From Methylovorus menthalis (GTDB lineage Bacteria > Pseudomonadota > Gammaproteobacteria > Burkholderiales > Methylophilaceae): DNA of 64,000 nucleotides. Of the stretch, positions 27,488-36,010 are shown in pieces. The position numbers and the translations under genes are program-made. The DNA is taken from assembly GCF_020523625.1 (NCBI RefSeq), contig NZ_JAJAQH010000006.1:806001-870000 (forward strand). Direction: 5' to 3'. Position 1 is the first letter of the stretch; the number at the start of each line of letters is the position of its first letter. The notes beneath the pieces are model-generated. The model was not told where the DNA came from. It was given only the letters and a program-made list of their open reading frames with translations, and searched no databases.

Positions 27488-28399
27488 ATGGAAGGGACCA
27501 AAGTGGAAAAGCCGTACGTATTACATTTTATTACACCAGCTAAGAATGCCAGCCCGTTTGACGTCAATATGGCGTATGACGCTGGTTACGATGCCATCGC
27601 GCAATATACCAATGTACAACTGAGTGAAGTAACCGGCCTTGTGCAGGATGCTATTTTCTCGCGTGGCCCTCGTGGCGTATGGCGCACCGGCATGCTGATT
27701 GGCGGCCGTGATGTTGACTTGGCCATGGATATGCTGGAAACAGCCAAGAAGTCGATGGTGCCGCCATTCGAAATTTCCGTGTTTGCCGATCCTTCCGGCG
27801 CTTTCACTACCTCTGCTGCCATGATGGCGCGCGTGGAACAGCTGTTGACCAAGTATTACGGCGGTACGTTGCAAGGCCGCAAGGTCAGCATTTTTGGTGC
27901 AACCGGCCCAGTGGGTGGTTGTACAGCCGTGATTGCATCCAAGTACGGTGCAACGGTTGAAATGGTGGCCCACCGCGCGCTATCCGATGTAGTGGAAAAA
28001 GCCGAAGCCTATAACAAGCGTTACGGTACCAATATCCAGTGTGTGGATGGCAGCACCGATGAACTGAAGACCAAGATTCTGGCTACCAGCGATGTTGCGC
28101 TGTGCTGTGCCGCTGCAGGCGTGCGCGTGCTGACCATCGACCAGATGAAGACCTCCAAGACGCTGAAGGTTGTGGCTGACGTGAATGCCGTTCCACCTAC
28201 CGGTGCTGAAGGCGTGGGCGTGATGGCCGACGGCGTGCTGATCGAAGGCACTGAAATTTACGGTATTGGTGCCCTGGCGATCGGCAACATCAAATACCAA
28301 ACCCAGCAACGTCTGTTCAAGAAAATGCTGGAAGGTCAGAGCCACGTCTACATCGACTTCATTACCGCCTTTGAACTGGCGCGTAAAGATCTCGTATAG
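27488..28399 (+). CDS. mtdB: NAD(P)-dependent methylene-H4MPT dehydrogenase
   Basis: The 303-residue protein matches MtdB. It has KPYVLHFITPAKNASPFDVN, NVQLSEVTGLVQDAIFSRGP, GGRD and a Rossmann nucleotide site VSIFGATGPVGGCTAVIASK. It oxidises methylene-H4MPT, made by Fae from formaldehyde, to methenyl-H4MPT. ATG 27488 follows GCGAGGGCAAG. The stop TAG 28397-28399 is in the same frame as the next gene. Confidence 0.95.
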   Translation: MEGTKVEKPYVLHFITPAKNASPFDVNMAYDAGYDAIAQYTNVQLSEVTGLVQDAIFSRGPRGVWRTGMLIGGRDVDLAMDMLETAKKSMVPPFEISVFADPSGAFTTSAAMMARVEQLLTKYYGGTLQGRKVSIFGATGPVGGCTAVIASKYGATVEMVAHRALSDVVEKAEAYNKRYGTNIQCVDGSTDELKTKILATSDVALCCAAAGVRVLTIDQMKTSKTLKVVADVNAVPPTGAEGVGVMADGVLIEGTEIYGIGALAIGNIKYQTQQRLFKKMLEGQSHVYIDFITAFELARKDLV

Positions 28400-28405
28400 G
28401 TAGCT

Positions 28406-29593
28406 CTGAAACACCAGATTGCCATAGTGGCGGCGAGTGCCCGCCCTTATGTCGCAGCAGCATCGGCAGCGGGGTATCACGTACTCGCTGCCGATGTTTT
28501 TGGTGATGAGGAAACGCGCGCTGCCAGTACTGCCTTGCTGGTGTTGCCATACTGCGATGGTGGGTTTACCGAGGATGCGATACGCCGTACGTTGATCCCG
28601 GCCTTGTCTGTGCATCAGGTTCAGTATCTGTTGTATGGCAGTGGTTTTGAAACCAGGCCATCTTTGCTTGATCTTCTCTCCGGGCATGTTCAGGTATTGG
28701 GGAACACCGCCGTCACTGTCTCACGCTGCAAGTCGCCCCAGGATTTTTACGCCAGCTGTCTTGCCCTCGATATTCCCGTACCTGATACCCTGTTTGCGCT
28801 TGACTCACTCATGGATGAGGCGCCCGATGCATGGTTATGCAAGCGGGCAGGGCACGCCGGTGGCATGCATATCACGCCTTTGTCTGCGGGCATGCCCGAA
28901 CCGCCAGCGGATGTCTATTTTCAGCGCAAGATCGCAGGTCATCCAGTCTCGCTACTCTTTCTGGCGCATGAGGAGAATGTGCATATTGTCGGCTTTCAGC
29001 GCCAGCTTGTGTGTCCTTATGGCAACTTGCCATACCGCTATGCCGGACTGGTCGGCCCTCTGATGCTGGCATCAGGTATACAAGATGTGCTTGTGCAGGC
29101 GGCGAGTCGATTGACCAGGCATTATGGTTTGCGAGGTCTCAACAGTCTGGATGCTGTCATGACGGAGGATGCGGTTTTTGTGCTGGAAATAAACCCACGT
29201 TTGAGCGCGAGTCTGGCGCTTTATGAACATCAGGCGTTGTGGTTGCAAACGCATGTGGCGACATGCCTGGGGGAGTCCCAAGTGAATATTCCTGCTGGGG
29301 CGCCATCTGGGGTGGGACAGGTGAGGGCGAATCTGGTATGTTATTCCCCCATTGACCTTGAGGTGCCGGCTGGCTTTGCATGGCCGTCGTGGGTGGTTGA
29401 CCGGCCTGCGGAGGGCACACGCATTGATCGACACATGCCACTTTGTACTATTGTGGCAACGGCAGGCGATGATCTGAAAGCAGAACAACAAGCACGCCAG
29501 CGTGCGCAAGCATTAAACGCATTACTGAATAATATCGAACAATCAGGAGAATCACATGAGTCAAGCAGCTTTGGATGTCAGTCGTTGGCCTAG
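28406..29593 (+). CDS. ATP-grasp protein of the H4MPT gene set (Orf17-like)
   Basis: The protein of about 395 residues shows ATP-grasp features: a short N-terminal alpha/beta domain ([20 protein letters not shown]), [29 protein letters not shown], and [18 protein letters not shown] with the Mg-binding E-x-N. Similar genes accompany mch and mtdB in other H4MPT-using bacteria. A role in cofactor assembly as a ligase is inferred. The start is unclear. GTG 28427 would delete most of the first beta strand, whereas CTG 28406, 5 bases after AGG, keeps it; the frame is open from the mtdB stop. Confidence 0.8.
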   Translation: MKHQIAIVAASARPYVAAASAAGYHVLAADVFGDEETRAASTALLVLPYCDGGFTEDAIRRTLIPALSVHQVQYLLYGSGFETRPSLLDLLSGHVQVLGNTAVTVSRCKSPQDFYASCLALDIPVPDTLFALDSLMDEAPDAWLCKRAGHAGGMHITPLSAGMPEPPADVYFQRKIAGHPVSLLFLAHEENVHIVGFQRQLVCPYGNLPYRYAGLVGPLMLASGIQDVLVQAASRLTRHYGLRGLNSLDAVMTEDAVFVLEINPRLSASLALYEHQALWLQTHVATCLGESQVNIPAGAPSGVGQVRANLVCYSPIDLEVPAGFAWPSWVVDRPAEGTRIDRHMPLCTIVATAGDDLKAEQQARQRAQALNALLNNIEQSGESHESSSFGCQSLA

Positions 29594-30539
29594 CGTTAAC
29601 AAACTCACCGCGCCCTTGGTGCAATATATTCTGGATAACGCAGATGCGCTGCGTGTTGGCGTTGAAAAACATGCGACAGGTGCCACCATTGTGGATGCCG
29701 GTATCAAATCCCCAGGTGGACTGGAAGTTGGCCGCCTGATTGCAGAAATCTGTATGGGTGGCCTGGGTCATGTCAGCCTGCACAATTCAGCTACGTTTGC
29801 CCATTGGCCATGGATGCTGTCTGTGCATTCAAACAATCCTATCCTGTCCTGCCTGGGCAGCCAGTACGCTGGCTGGAGCCTGTCCCACGAAAAGTTCTTC
29901 TCCCTGGGCTCTGGTCCTGGCCGCGCATTGGCCGGTCGTGAAGAGCTCTACAAGGAACTTGGGTATCAGGACAAGTTTGATTCTGCCTGCCTGGTGCTGG
30001 AGAGCGACAAGGCGCCACCAACGGAAGTGATTGAAAAGGTAGCCCGCGATACCGGGGTTGCTGCAGACAAGCTGACATTTATCCTGACACCTACCCGCAG
30101 TCTGGCGGGTACCGTGCAAATCGTTGCCCGTGTGCTGGAAGTCGCCATGCACAAGATTCATACGCTGCATTTCCCGCTCGATCACGTAGTGGATGGCATG
30201 GCGAGTGCGCCAGTGCCGCCACCTGCGCCTGATTTCCTGATCGGTATGGGCCGTACCAACGATGCCATCCTTTTCGGCGGCCATGCGCACATCTTCGTGA
30301 AGGGCAGCGATGAAGCCGCCGCCAAGTTGGCGCAAGATCTGCCAAGCAGTTCATCTCGTGATTATGGTCGTCCTTTTGCTGAGGTATTCAAGAGCGTGAA
30401 CATGGACTTCTACAAGATCGATCCTATGCTGTTCAGCCCGGCTGCTGTTACGGTAACGGCCGTTGACTCTGGCAAGAGTTTTGTCGGTGGCAAACTGGAT
30501 CAGGCATTGCTGGATCAGTCGTTCGGCTATCCCGCTTAA
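29556..30539 (+). CDS. mch: Methenyl-H4MPT cyclohydrolase
   Basis: The 327-residue protein aligns in pattern with archaeal and bacterial Mch: [58 protein letters not shown] and [14 protein letters not shown]. It hydrolyses methenyl-H4MPT to 5-formyl-H4MPT, between MtdB and Fhc. It starts inside the last 38 bases of the preceding ATP-grasp gene, with AGGAG before ATG 29556, so translation is probably coupled. Confidence 0.96.
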   Translation: MSQAALDVSRWPSVNKLTAPLVQYILDNADALRVGVEKHATGATIVDAGIKSPGGLEVGRLIAEICMGGLGHVSLHNSATFAHWPWMLSVHSNNPILSCLGSQYAGWSLSHEKFFSLGSGPGRALAGREELYKELGYQDKFDSACLVLESDKAPPTEVIEKVARDTGVAADKLTFILTPTRSLAGTVQIVARVLEVAMHKIHTLHFPLDHVVDGMASAPVPPPAPDFLIGMGRTNDAILFGGHAHIFVKGSDEAAAKLAQDLPSSSSRDYGRPFAEVFKSVNMDFYKIDPMLFSPAAVTVTAVDSGKSFVGGKLDQALLDQSFGYPA

Positions 30540-30545
30540 TTTTCT

Positions 30546-31481
30546 TTGCGAGTATCCCTTTTGAATCCGCGCATCCCGGTCTTCACCGATGATCCGGGCT
30601 GGCATGGCAAACGCTTGCGTGAAGCGTTTGCTGCACGCGGCCTGGAGGCGGTGTTTGTTTCGCTGAAAGATTGTCGTCTGGATATCACCCAGGGCCATGC
30701 CGGTGTGGTGATTCCAGGCTTTGATCGTTTGCCCGATTGCGCATTTGTGCGTGGGGTGCCGGGCGGCACGCTGCAGCAGGTTATCGTACGGCTGGATGTA
30801 TTGCATGCCCTGCAAATGCTGGGCGTGCGCGTCTATAACGATGGCCGCGCCGTCGAGCGCACGGTAGATAAAGCCATGACCAGCTTTCTGCTACACCGGC
30901 ATCAGGTGGCTACGCCCGCTACCTGGGTGTGCGAGTCCCGGGCGCAGGCGCATGAGATCATTCAGCGCGAGCTTGCCGCAGGTCAGCATCTGGTGATCAA
31001 GCCTTTATTCGGCTCCCAAGGCATGGGTGTACGCAAGCTGGTGCCAGGTTCGGCGCTACCGGTGCCTATGGATGAGCATGTTGACGGGCTTTATTATTTG
31101 CAACGCTATATTGATAGTGGCGAAGGACGCTGGCACGATCACCGCGTATTTGTCATTAATGGTAAAGCCATCGGCGCTATGGTGCGTCACGGTGCCAGCT
31201 GGGTGAATAATGTGGCGCAAGGTGGTCGTTGTGAAGTGCTGCCGCACACTGGTGAAATCGCCGAACTCGCCGAGGCCGCTGCCCGTGCGGTCGATATTGA
31301 TTACTGTGGTGTTGATATCATTCGTGATCGTCATGGCAAGCTGTTTGTGCTGGAAGTGAACAGCATCCCGGCCTGGAAGGGCTTGCAAGGGGTGGTTGAA
31401 TTGAATGTTGCCGATGCGTTGGTGGATGATCTGCTGGCAAAACTGACAACTGAGCCTCAACTGAGTCTGGCAAGTTCCTGA
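30546..31481 (+). CDS. RimK-like ATP-grasp ligase (Orf5/MptN-like)
   Basis: The 311-residue protein has a RimK-type ATP-grasp fold: KAMTSFLLHRHQVATPATWV, HLVIKPLFGSQGMGVRKL, YYLQRYIDSGEGRWHDHRVFVI, WVNNVAQGG and LFVLEVNSIPAWKGLQG. Archaeal MptN adds glutamate to H4MPT, and the matching gene in methylotrophs is orf5 beside mch. Glutamylation of the bacterial H4MPT analogue or of methylofuran is therefore likely but inferred. The best start is TTG 30546, 6 bases after mch; no strong ribosome site is visible, so coupling to mch is expected. Confidence 0.85.
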   Translation: MRVSLLNPRIPVFTDDPGWHGKRLREAFAARGLEAVFVSLKDCRLDITQGHAGVVIPGFDRLPDCAFVRGVPGGTLQQVIVRLDVLHALQMLGVRVYNDGRAVERTVDKAMTSFLLHRHQVATPATWVCESRAQAHEIIQRELAAGQHLVIKPLFGSQGMGVRKLVPGSALPVPMDEHVDGLYYLQRYIDSGEGRWHDHRVFVINGKAIGAMVRHGASWVNNVAQGGRCEVLPHTGEIAELAEAAARAVDIDYCGVDIIRDRHGKLFVLEVNSIPAWKGLQGVVELNVADALVDDLLAKLTTEPQLSLASS

Positions 31482-32324
31482 ATGACCATCTCAGCTAGCG
31501 AATTGGCCGGCCTGTACAAAGAGGCATGCCTGGCGGAATTAAGCGCGTTGAAGCCGGGGAATGTGCATATTTTTGCGGATGGACATGGCATGGTCGTGCA
31601 AGACTTCATTGCCAGTGCTGAAGTCTCCGCCCAGCCCTTGTGTGAACCGGGGCTGATAGTGGGGCAGCGCATTCAGCGCGCCATTCAGGCTACATGGTCC
31701 GCCGTCAACTGCAATACCAATCTCGGCATCGTTCTTCTCGCCGCTCCCATGATTCAGGCGTCGTTGCAAACGGGTCTGCCTTTGAGCGCGCATGCGTTAA
31801 ATGAGACGTTGCAGGCGTTAACGGTGGACGATGCCAGGCTTGCCTATGCCGCCATCTTGCAAGCGTCGCCAGCGGGGCTCGGGAGTAGCGATCAACATGA
31901 TGTGCATGAGGTGCCAACGGTGACCTTGTTGCAAGGCATGGAGCAGGCGCAATCTTACGATCTCGTCGCCCGGCAATATGCCAATGGATATCAGGAAGTG
32001 TTGGGCGTGGGGCTTGCCCGTTATCGTGAGGCGCTTGCGCTGTGGCAGCGTGAAGCCTGGGCGGTGACGGCGGTTTACCTTGGCTTTCTGGGCCACTATC
32101 CCGATAGTCATATTGCAAGAAAATATGGCGATGCAGCGGCCGAGAAGGTGATGCAGCAAGCGCTGGCACATGAGCATAACCTGATGACGTGCGACAACCC
32201 CAAAACCTACCAGCGCTCCCTCATGGCGTTTGATCAGGAATTGAAGCAGGCAAAACTTAATCCGGGTACCACCGCAGACTTGACGGTTGCTACCGTGCTG
32301 GCAGCAGCATTGTTGAGGTCCTGA
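31482..32324 (+). CDS. CitG/MdcB-like protein of the H4MPT gene set (Orf7-like)
   Basis: The 280-residue protein resembles triphosphoribosyl-dephospho-CoA synthases. Visible motifs are ACLAELSALKPGNVHIFADG, NTNLGIVLLAAPM, SPAGLGSSDQHDV, HYPDSHIARKYG and LNPGTTADLTVATVLAA, which are typical of CitG. Citrate lyase or malonate decarboxylase genes are not present, and a homologue (orf7) is conserved next to mch in H4MPT-using bacteria. A ribosyl- or nucleotide-transfer step in methanopterin synthesis is plausible; the true substrate is unknown. ATG 31482 abuts the preceding TGA. Confidence 0.82.
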   Translation: MTISASELAGLYKEACLAELSALKPGNVHIFADGHGMVVQDFIASAEVSAQPLCEPGLIVGQRIQRAIQATWSAVNCNTNLGIVLLAAPMIQASLQTGLPLSAHALNETLQALTVDDARLAYAAILQASPAGLGSSDQHDVHEVPTVTLLQGMEQAQSYDLVARQYANGYQEVLGVGLARYREALALWQREAWAVTAVYLGFLGHYPDSHIARKYGDAAAEKVMQQALAHEHNLMTCDNPKTYQRSLMAFDQELKQAKLNPGTTADLTVATVLAAALLRS

Positions 32325-32676
32325 CTGGTTCCGGTTGATCAGAACTTATATGTAGTAATTGCCAGAATTCGGTTATACTTGGGCATTAACGCATGGGTCG
32401 GTCTAGTGCTTGTTTCGCTGGCTCGTGCTGTGTCAGGCATGTCCGTGCCATGGGCTACAAGCCCTGTATTCACTCTCGAATACCGACGGACACGACAAAC
32501 CCCGTCGTTTCTGCACCTGAATAGCCACTGAACTCAATGCCGCGGCAATTATCTGCTGGTGGCATTATATTTTCTACTGTCCCTGATGAATTCCAGCGCG
32601 GCTGGTGCACAGGGCAAGAATTTTTAAGTTGTATTGTTTGGTTTGCATTATTGAATTCATTTAAAGGAGGAGCAGT
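32325..32676 (+). promoter_or_regulatory. Long leader upstream of tal with nested hairpins
   Basis: The 352-base gap has an apparent -10 box TATACT at 32374-32379 (weak -35). Downstream are several clean stems. GTCCGT (32441-32446) pairs with ACGGAC (32486-32491), enclosing GGGCT/AGCCC (32452-32464) and GTATTC/GAATAC (32466-32483). ACGAC/GTCGT (32492-32508), AATGCC/GGCATT (32536-32566) and CCAGC/GCTGG inside CCCTG/CAGGG (32581-32614) follow. AAAGGAGGAG before ATG 32677 is a near-ideal ribosome site. A 43-codon frame (32393-32524) without a ribosome site is probably not translated. Confidence 0.55.
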
Positions 32677-33630
32677 ATGGCTAATTTGTTAGAGCAGTTG
32701 AAAGAGATGACCACTATCGTTGCCGACACCGGTGACGTTGAAGCGATCAAGAGCGTTAAGCCTGTTGATGCCACTACCAACCCATCCCTGCTGCTCAAGG
32801 CGAGTACTTTGCCTCAATACGCCCACCTGATTGACGATGCTATTGCTTATGCAAAAGCACAAGGTGGCAGCAAGGAAGTTCAAATTGAAAACGCGGCCGA
32901 CAAACTGGCTGTGCTGATCGGTATTGAAATCTCCAAGGTTGTTCCTGGCCGTATCTCCACTGAAGTGGATGCACGTCTGTCATTCAACATCGAGAAGATG
33001 GTGGCCAAGGGCCGCAAGCTGATGAAGCTGTATGAAGAAGCTGGCGTAGGCAAGGATCGCGTTCTGATCAAGCTGGCATCTACCTGGGAAGGTATCAAGG
33101 CTGGTGAAATCCTGGAAAAAGAAGGCATCAACTGTAACCTGACATTGCTGTTCGGTTTCGGCCAAGCCCGTGCCTGCGCTGAAGCTGGCGTATTCCTGAT
33201 TTCCCCATTCGTTGGTCGTATCCTTGACTGGTACAAGGCCAAGAATCCAGGCACTGAATACACTCAGGAAACCGACCCAGGCGTCGTTTCTGTACGCGCC
33301 ATCTACGCTTACTACAAAGAACACGGTTACAAAACCGTTGTGATGGGCGCTTCGTTCCGTAACACCGGCGAGCTGATTGCTCTGGCTGGTTGCGACCGTC
33401 TGACTGTTTCACCTAATCTGCTGCAAGATCTGGCAGCTACCGAAGGCACCCTGACTCGCGTTCTGAGTGATGCAGGCGCTAAATCAACCCCACCAGCCAA
33501 GATGACGGAAGAAGAGTTCCGTTTTGCGCTGAATGAAGATGCCATGGCAACTGAAAAGCTGTCTGAAGGTATCCGTGGTTTCGTTGTAGACCAAAACAAG
33601 CTGGAAAAGGCATTGGCTGAAAAGCTGTAA
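32677..33630 (+). CDS. tal: Transaldolase
   Basis: The 317-residue enzyme has Lys132 in [12 protein letters not shown] as the Schiff-base residue, with [13 protein letters not shown] at the start, [15 protein letters not shown], and [12 protein letters not shown]. It transfers dihydroxyacetone units in the rearrangement phase of the RuMP cycle that regenerates ribulose 5-phosphate for formaldehyde fixation. Its codon use is strongly biased, like hps and fae, which suggests high expression. It has a very strong ribosome site and a long structured leader. Confidence 0.97.
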   Translation: MANLLEQLKEMTTIVADTGDVEAIKSVKPVDATTNPSLLLKASTLPQYAHLIDDAIAYAKAQGGSKEVQIENAADKLAVLIGIEISKVVPGRISTEVDARLSFNIEKMVAKGRKLMKLYEEAGVGKDRVLIKLASTWEGIKAGEILEKEGINCNLTLLFGFGQARACAEAGVFLISPFVGRILDWYKAKNPGTEYTQETDPGVVSVRAIYAYYKEHGYKTVVMGASFRNTGELIALAGCDRLTVSPNLLQDLAATEGTLTRVLSDAGAKSTPPAKMTEEEFRFALNEDAMATEKLSEGIRGFVVDQNKLEKALAEKL

Positions 33631-33642
33631 TATTGCTGACTT

Positions 33643-33678
33643 GAATAGCGCTATATAATCAATTTATTAGCGCTATTC
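33643..33678 (+). terminator. Inverted repeat after tal
   Basis: GAATAGCGCTA (33643-33653) and TAGCGCTATTC (33668-33678) are perfectly complementary with a 14-base loop. It lies 12 bases after the tal stop. The following sequence is only moderately T-rich. Confidence 0.6.
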
Positions 33679-33727
33679 ACTTTATTCAAGTAGTACATAA
33701 GTGCTATTGGATTTACCTACCTTAACG

Positions 33728-33757
33728 TTGACATCAGCTTTGTTTCCAACTTAAGAT
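33728..33757 (+). promoter_or_regulatory. Probable sigma-70 promoter of hps
   Basis: TTGACA at 33728-33733 is a consensus -35 box, followed after 18 bases by TAAGAT at 33752-33757. The start codon of hps lies about 55 bases downstream. Confidence 0.65.
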
Positions 33758-33766
33758 AGTTTTTCT

Positions 33767-33788
33767 AAAAATTAAGCACTTAATTTTT
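33767..33788 (+). promoter_or_regulatory. AT-rich hairpin in the hps 5' leader
   Basis: AAAATTAAG and TTAATTTTT can pair around CAC, right at the expected 5' end of the hps transcript and upstream of the ribosome site GGAGGAAG. It may protect the mRNA 5' end. Confidence 0.5.
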
Positions 33789-33812
33789 TAAACCAACTGG
33801 AGGAAGTACATC

Positions 33813-34442
33813 GTGGCATTAACTCAAATGGCATTGGATTCACTGGATTTTGACGCAACCGTAGCTCTGGCTACCACTGTTGCCCCACACGTGGACATCC
33901 TGGAAATTGGTACCCCATGCATCAAGCATAACGGTATCAAGCTGCTGGAAACTCTGCGCGCTAAGTTCCCAAACAACAAGATCCTGGTTGACCTGAAGAC
34001 CATGGACGCTGGCTTCTACGAAGCTGAGCCTTTCTACAAGGCTGGCGCTGACATCTGCACCGTTCTGGGTACTGCTGATCTGGGTACTATCAAGGGTGTA
34101 ATTGACGCTGCTAACAAGTACGGTAAAGAAGCTCAAGTTGATCTGATCAACGTGACTGACAAAGCTGCTCGCACTCAAGAAGCTGCTAAGCTCGGCGCTC
34201 ACATCATCGGTGTTCACACCGGTCTGGACCAACAAGCTGCTGGTCAAACCCCATTTGCTGACTTGGCTCTGGTAGCTGGTCTGAACCTGGGCGTTAAGAT
34301 CTCTGTTGCTGGTGGCGTTAAAGCTGCAACCGTAACGCAAGTTAAAGATGCTGGCGCAACCATCATCGTTGCTGGCGCTGCTATCTACGGTGCTGCTGAT
34401 CCTGCTGCTTCTGCTGCTGAGATCACTTCGCTGGCTCACTAA
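33813..34442 (+). CDS. hps: 3-hexulose-6-phosphate synthase
   Basis: The 209-residue TIM-barrel enzyme of the orotidine-phosphate decarboxylase superfamily starts at GTG 33813 after GGAGGAAG. Active-site stretches are LEIGTPCIKHNG, ILVDLKTMDAGFYEA, VHTGLDQQAAG and SVAGGVKAATV. It condenses formaldehyde with ribulose 5-phosphate, the first step of RuMP assimilation. Codon use is extremely biased (GCT, CTG and GGT dominate), as expected for one of the most abundant proteins of an obligate methylotroph. A terminator separates it from phi. Confidence 0.97.
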   Translation: MALTQMALDSLDFDATVALATTVAPHVDILEIGTPCIKHNGIKLLETLRAKFPNNKILVDLKTMDAGFYEAEPFYKAGADICTVLGTADLGTIKGVIDAANKYGKEAQVDLINVTDKAARTQEAAKLGAHIIGVHTGLDQQAAGQTPFADLALVAGLNLGVKISVAGGVKAATVTQVKDAGATIIVAGAAIYGAADPAASAAEITSLAH

Positions 34443-34491
34443 GCATCAAATTCCCGGGATTAAACCCATATAGGAATTTAATGCAGTGATG

Positions 34492-34528
34492 AAAAATCCC
34501 GACTCAGTAATGCGTCGGGATTTTTTTT
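34492..34528 (+). terminator. Strong terminator between hps and phi
   Basis: AAAAATCCCGAC (34492-34503) pairs with GTCGGGATTTTT (34514-34525), followed by more T. A weaker repeat AAATTCC/GGAATTT (34448-34479) precedes it. Most hps transcripts should end here. Confidence 0.9.
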
Positions 34529-34561
34529 AACACCAACGTTTTCAGTCATAAGGATATTCAA

Positions 34562-35098
34562 ATGGATCATCAACAATTTATTCTGGACAAGCTGTCTGGC
34601 ATTCTCAATGTTACCGACAAAACCAAGGGCGCCGAGCTCTTGAAGCTGGTTGAGGCTGCTGGCCGTACTTTTATCGGTGGTGCTGGCCGCTCTTTGCTGG
34701 TTTCCCGTTTCTTTGCCATGCGCCTGGTCCATGCCGGCTACAATGTCAGCATGATCGGTGAAGTGGTTACCCCAGCTATTAAGGCTGGTGATCTGCTGAT
34801 TTTGGTTTCCGGCTCCGGCGGAACTGAAACCCTGCTGCCATTCGTCAAGAAGGCCAAGTCCGTGGGCGCCAAGCTGGTCGTGGTTTCCATGAAGAAAGCT
34901 TCGCCTATGGCGGATGCAGCTGATCTGGTTATCCAGATTGGCCAGGATGACAGTTTCCCATTGACCAAGGGTATGCCTATGGGCTCCCAATTCGAGCTGT
35001 CTACTCTGATCTTCCTGGAAGGTGTTATCTCCGAGCTGATTCATGCCAAGGGGCTGACCGAAGAGGGTATGCGTGCTATTCACGCTAACCTGGAGTAA
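34562..35098 (+). CDS. phi: 6-phospho-3-hexuloisomerase
   Basis: The 178-residue SIS-domain isomerase has FIGGAGRSLLVSRFFAMRL, GEVVTPAIKAGDLLILVSGSG and VVVSMKKASPMADAADLVI. It converts hexulose 6-phosphate to fructose 6-phosphate and so completes formaldehyde fixation with Hps. AAGGATATTCAA precedes ATG 34562. It lies 119 bases after hps but behind a strong terminator, so it is expressed by read-through or from its own promoter. Confidence 0.97.
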   Translation: MDHQQFILDKLSGILNVTDKTKGAELLKLVEAAGRTFIGGAGRSLLVSRFFAMRLVHAGYNVSMIGEVVTPAIKAGDLLILVSGSGGTETLLPFVKKAKSVGAKLVVVSMKKASPMADAADLVIQIGQDDSFPLTKGMPMGSQFELSTLIFLEGVISELIHAKGLTEEGMRAIHANLE

Positions 35099-35159
35099 TG
35101 CTCAGAAGTCTTCCGCGTGCATTTACTTCAAATAATACATGCGGAAAAATAAAGAAAAG

Positions 35160-35198
35160 CCGCAGTGTGCCGTTAGCAATGGCAACTGCGGTTTTTTT
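35160..35198 (+). terminator. Terminator after phi
   Basis: CCGCAGT (35160-35166) pairs with ACTGCGG (35185-35191), with an inner TGCC/GGCA extension, followed by T7. Confidence 0.9.
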
Positions 35199-35257
35199 AT
35201 GATGGCGATTAATATGTGGGAGCCTTCAATTAGCCTGCATCCGGCCGCGCTTTTGTG

Positions 35258-35263
35258 TATAAT
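35258..35263 (+). promoter_or_regulatory. Consensus -10 box upstream of fae
   Basis: TATAAT lies 111 bases before the fae start in the gap between the phi terminator and fae. The -35 region is poor, so a regulator may be needed. Confidence 0.5.
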
Positions 35264-35374
35264 TAGCGCAAAATTTTGATGGCTTGACGTTAAACAGACG
35301 GTAGGCTAGGTATGGCACCGCTAACCAAGCGATGCTATTTTTGTTTCTGCGGAAACTTTTATTTGGAGAATGAA

Positions 35375-35911
35375 ATGGCTGTTATTGATCGTGTTCTAGT
35401 GGGTGAAGCTCTTGTGATTGACAACCGTCCAGACGGTAGCGGACTCGACCTCTTGAATGTTGCCCACATCGACTTGATCATCGGGCCACGTGGTAGCGCT
35501 GCAGAAGACGCTTTCTGCCGTACCCTGACCGACCAAAAAGAAGGTGTAAATGGTTTGCTGGCTGTTGTGGCTCCTAACATGATGACCAAGCCAGCTACCG
35601 TGATGTTCAACAAAGTGACCATCAAGAACGGCAAGCAAGCTGTTCAAATGTTTGGCCCAGCTCAACGCGGTGTTTCCATGGCCGTGATGGACTGCGTTGC
35701 TGACGGCACCATTCCTCAAGACGAAGCTGATGATGTGTTCATCTGCGTTGGCGTATTCATCGATCACAAGGCTGATATCGATGAGCGTATCCAAGAGTGG
35801 AACTACCAAGCTACCAAGCAAGCTATCAAGAGCGCTGTCGCTCGCGAGCCTAAGGTAGCTGATGTACTGAAGAACTACAAAGCTTCAGCCCATCCTTTCC
35901 AAGCCAAGTAA
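35375..35911 (+). CDS. fae: Formaldehyde-activating enzyme
   Basis: The 178-residue enzyme condenses formaldehyde with H4MPT to methylene-H4MPT. It has [27 protein letters not shown] with the conserved catalytic histidine, and [20 protein letters not shown] 35375 follows TTGGAGAATGAA; the longer frame from 35312 adds a cysteine-rich stretch not found in Fae and is rejected. Codon bias is strong. It feeds MtdB, Mch and Fhc encoded upstream and lies directly after the competing Hps/Phi genes. Confidence 0.97.
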   Translation: MAVIDRVLVGEALVIDNRPDGSGLDLLNVAHIDLIIGPRGSAAEDAFCRTLTDQKEGVNGLLAVVAPNMMTKPATVMFNKVTIKNGKQAVQMFGPAQRGVSMAVMDCVADGTIPQDEADDVFICVGVFIDHKADIDERIQEWNYQATKQAIKSAVAREPKVADVLKNYKASAHPFQAK

Positions 35912-35920
35912 GTCCAAAAG

Positions 35921-35945
35921 CGCCCCACACAATGGGGCGTTTTTC
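35921..35945 (+). terminator. Terminator between the two fae genes
   Basis: CGCCCCA (35921-35927) and TGGGGCG (35933-35939) pair around CACAA and are followed by T5. Confidence 0.85.
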
Positions 35946-36010
35946 ATTAAGGCACAGTCGCTCTTGTAGCTTCTGTGCCTTCTCTTTGCCAGTAAAAACA
36001 GAGGATTATC

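Noticed and set aside
32393-32524. 43-codon Cys-rich frame in the tal leader
   Set aside because: No ribosome site, and it overlaps the stem structures. I treat it as chance unless conserved; it is mentioned only within the leader entry.
32440-32530. Possible cobalamin or 6S-like RNA in the tal leader
   Set aside because: Only the isolated string GCCACTG resembles a B12 element, and the 6S central-bubble layout is not present, so no known class can be named.
33840-34439. 199-codon open frame antisense to hps
   Set aside because: It is serine-rich, lacks a ribosome site, and results from the strong codon bias of hps on the other strand.
35312-35374. Upstream extension of fae with a Cys-rich start
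   Set aside because: Known Fae proteins start at the later ATG, which has a proper GGAG ribosome site; the extra residues match nothing in the family.
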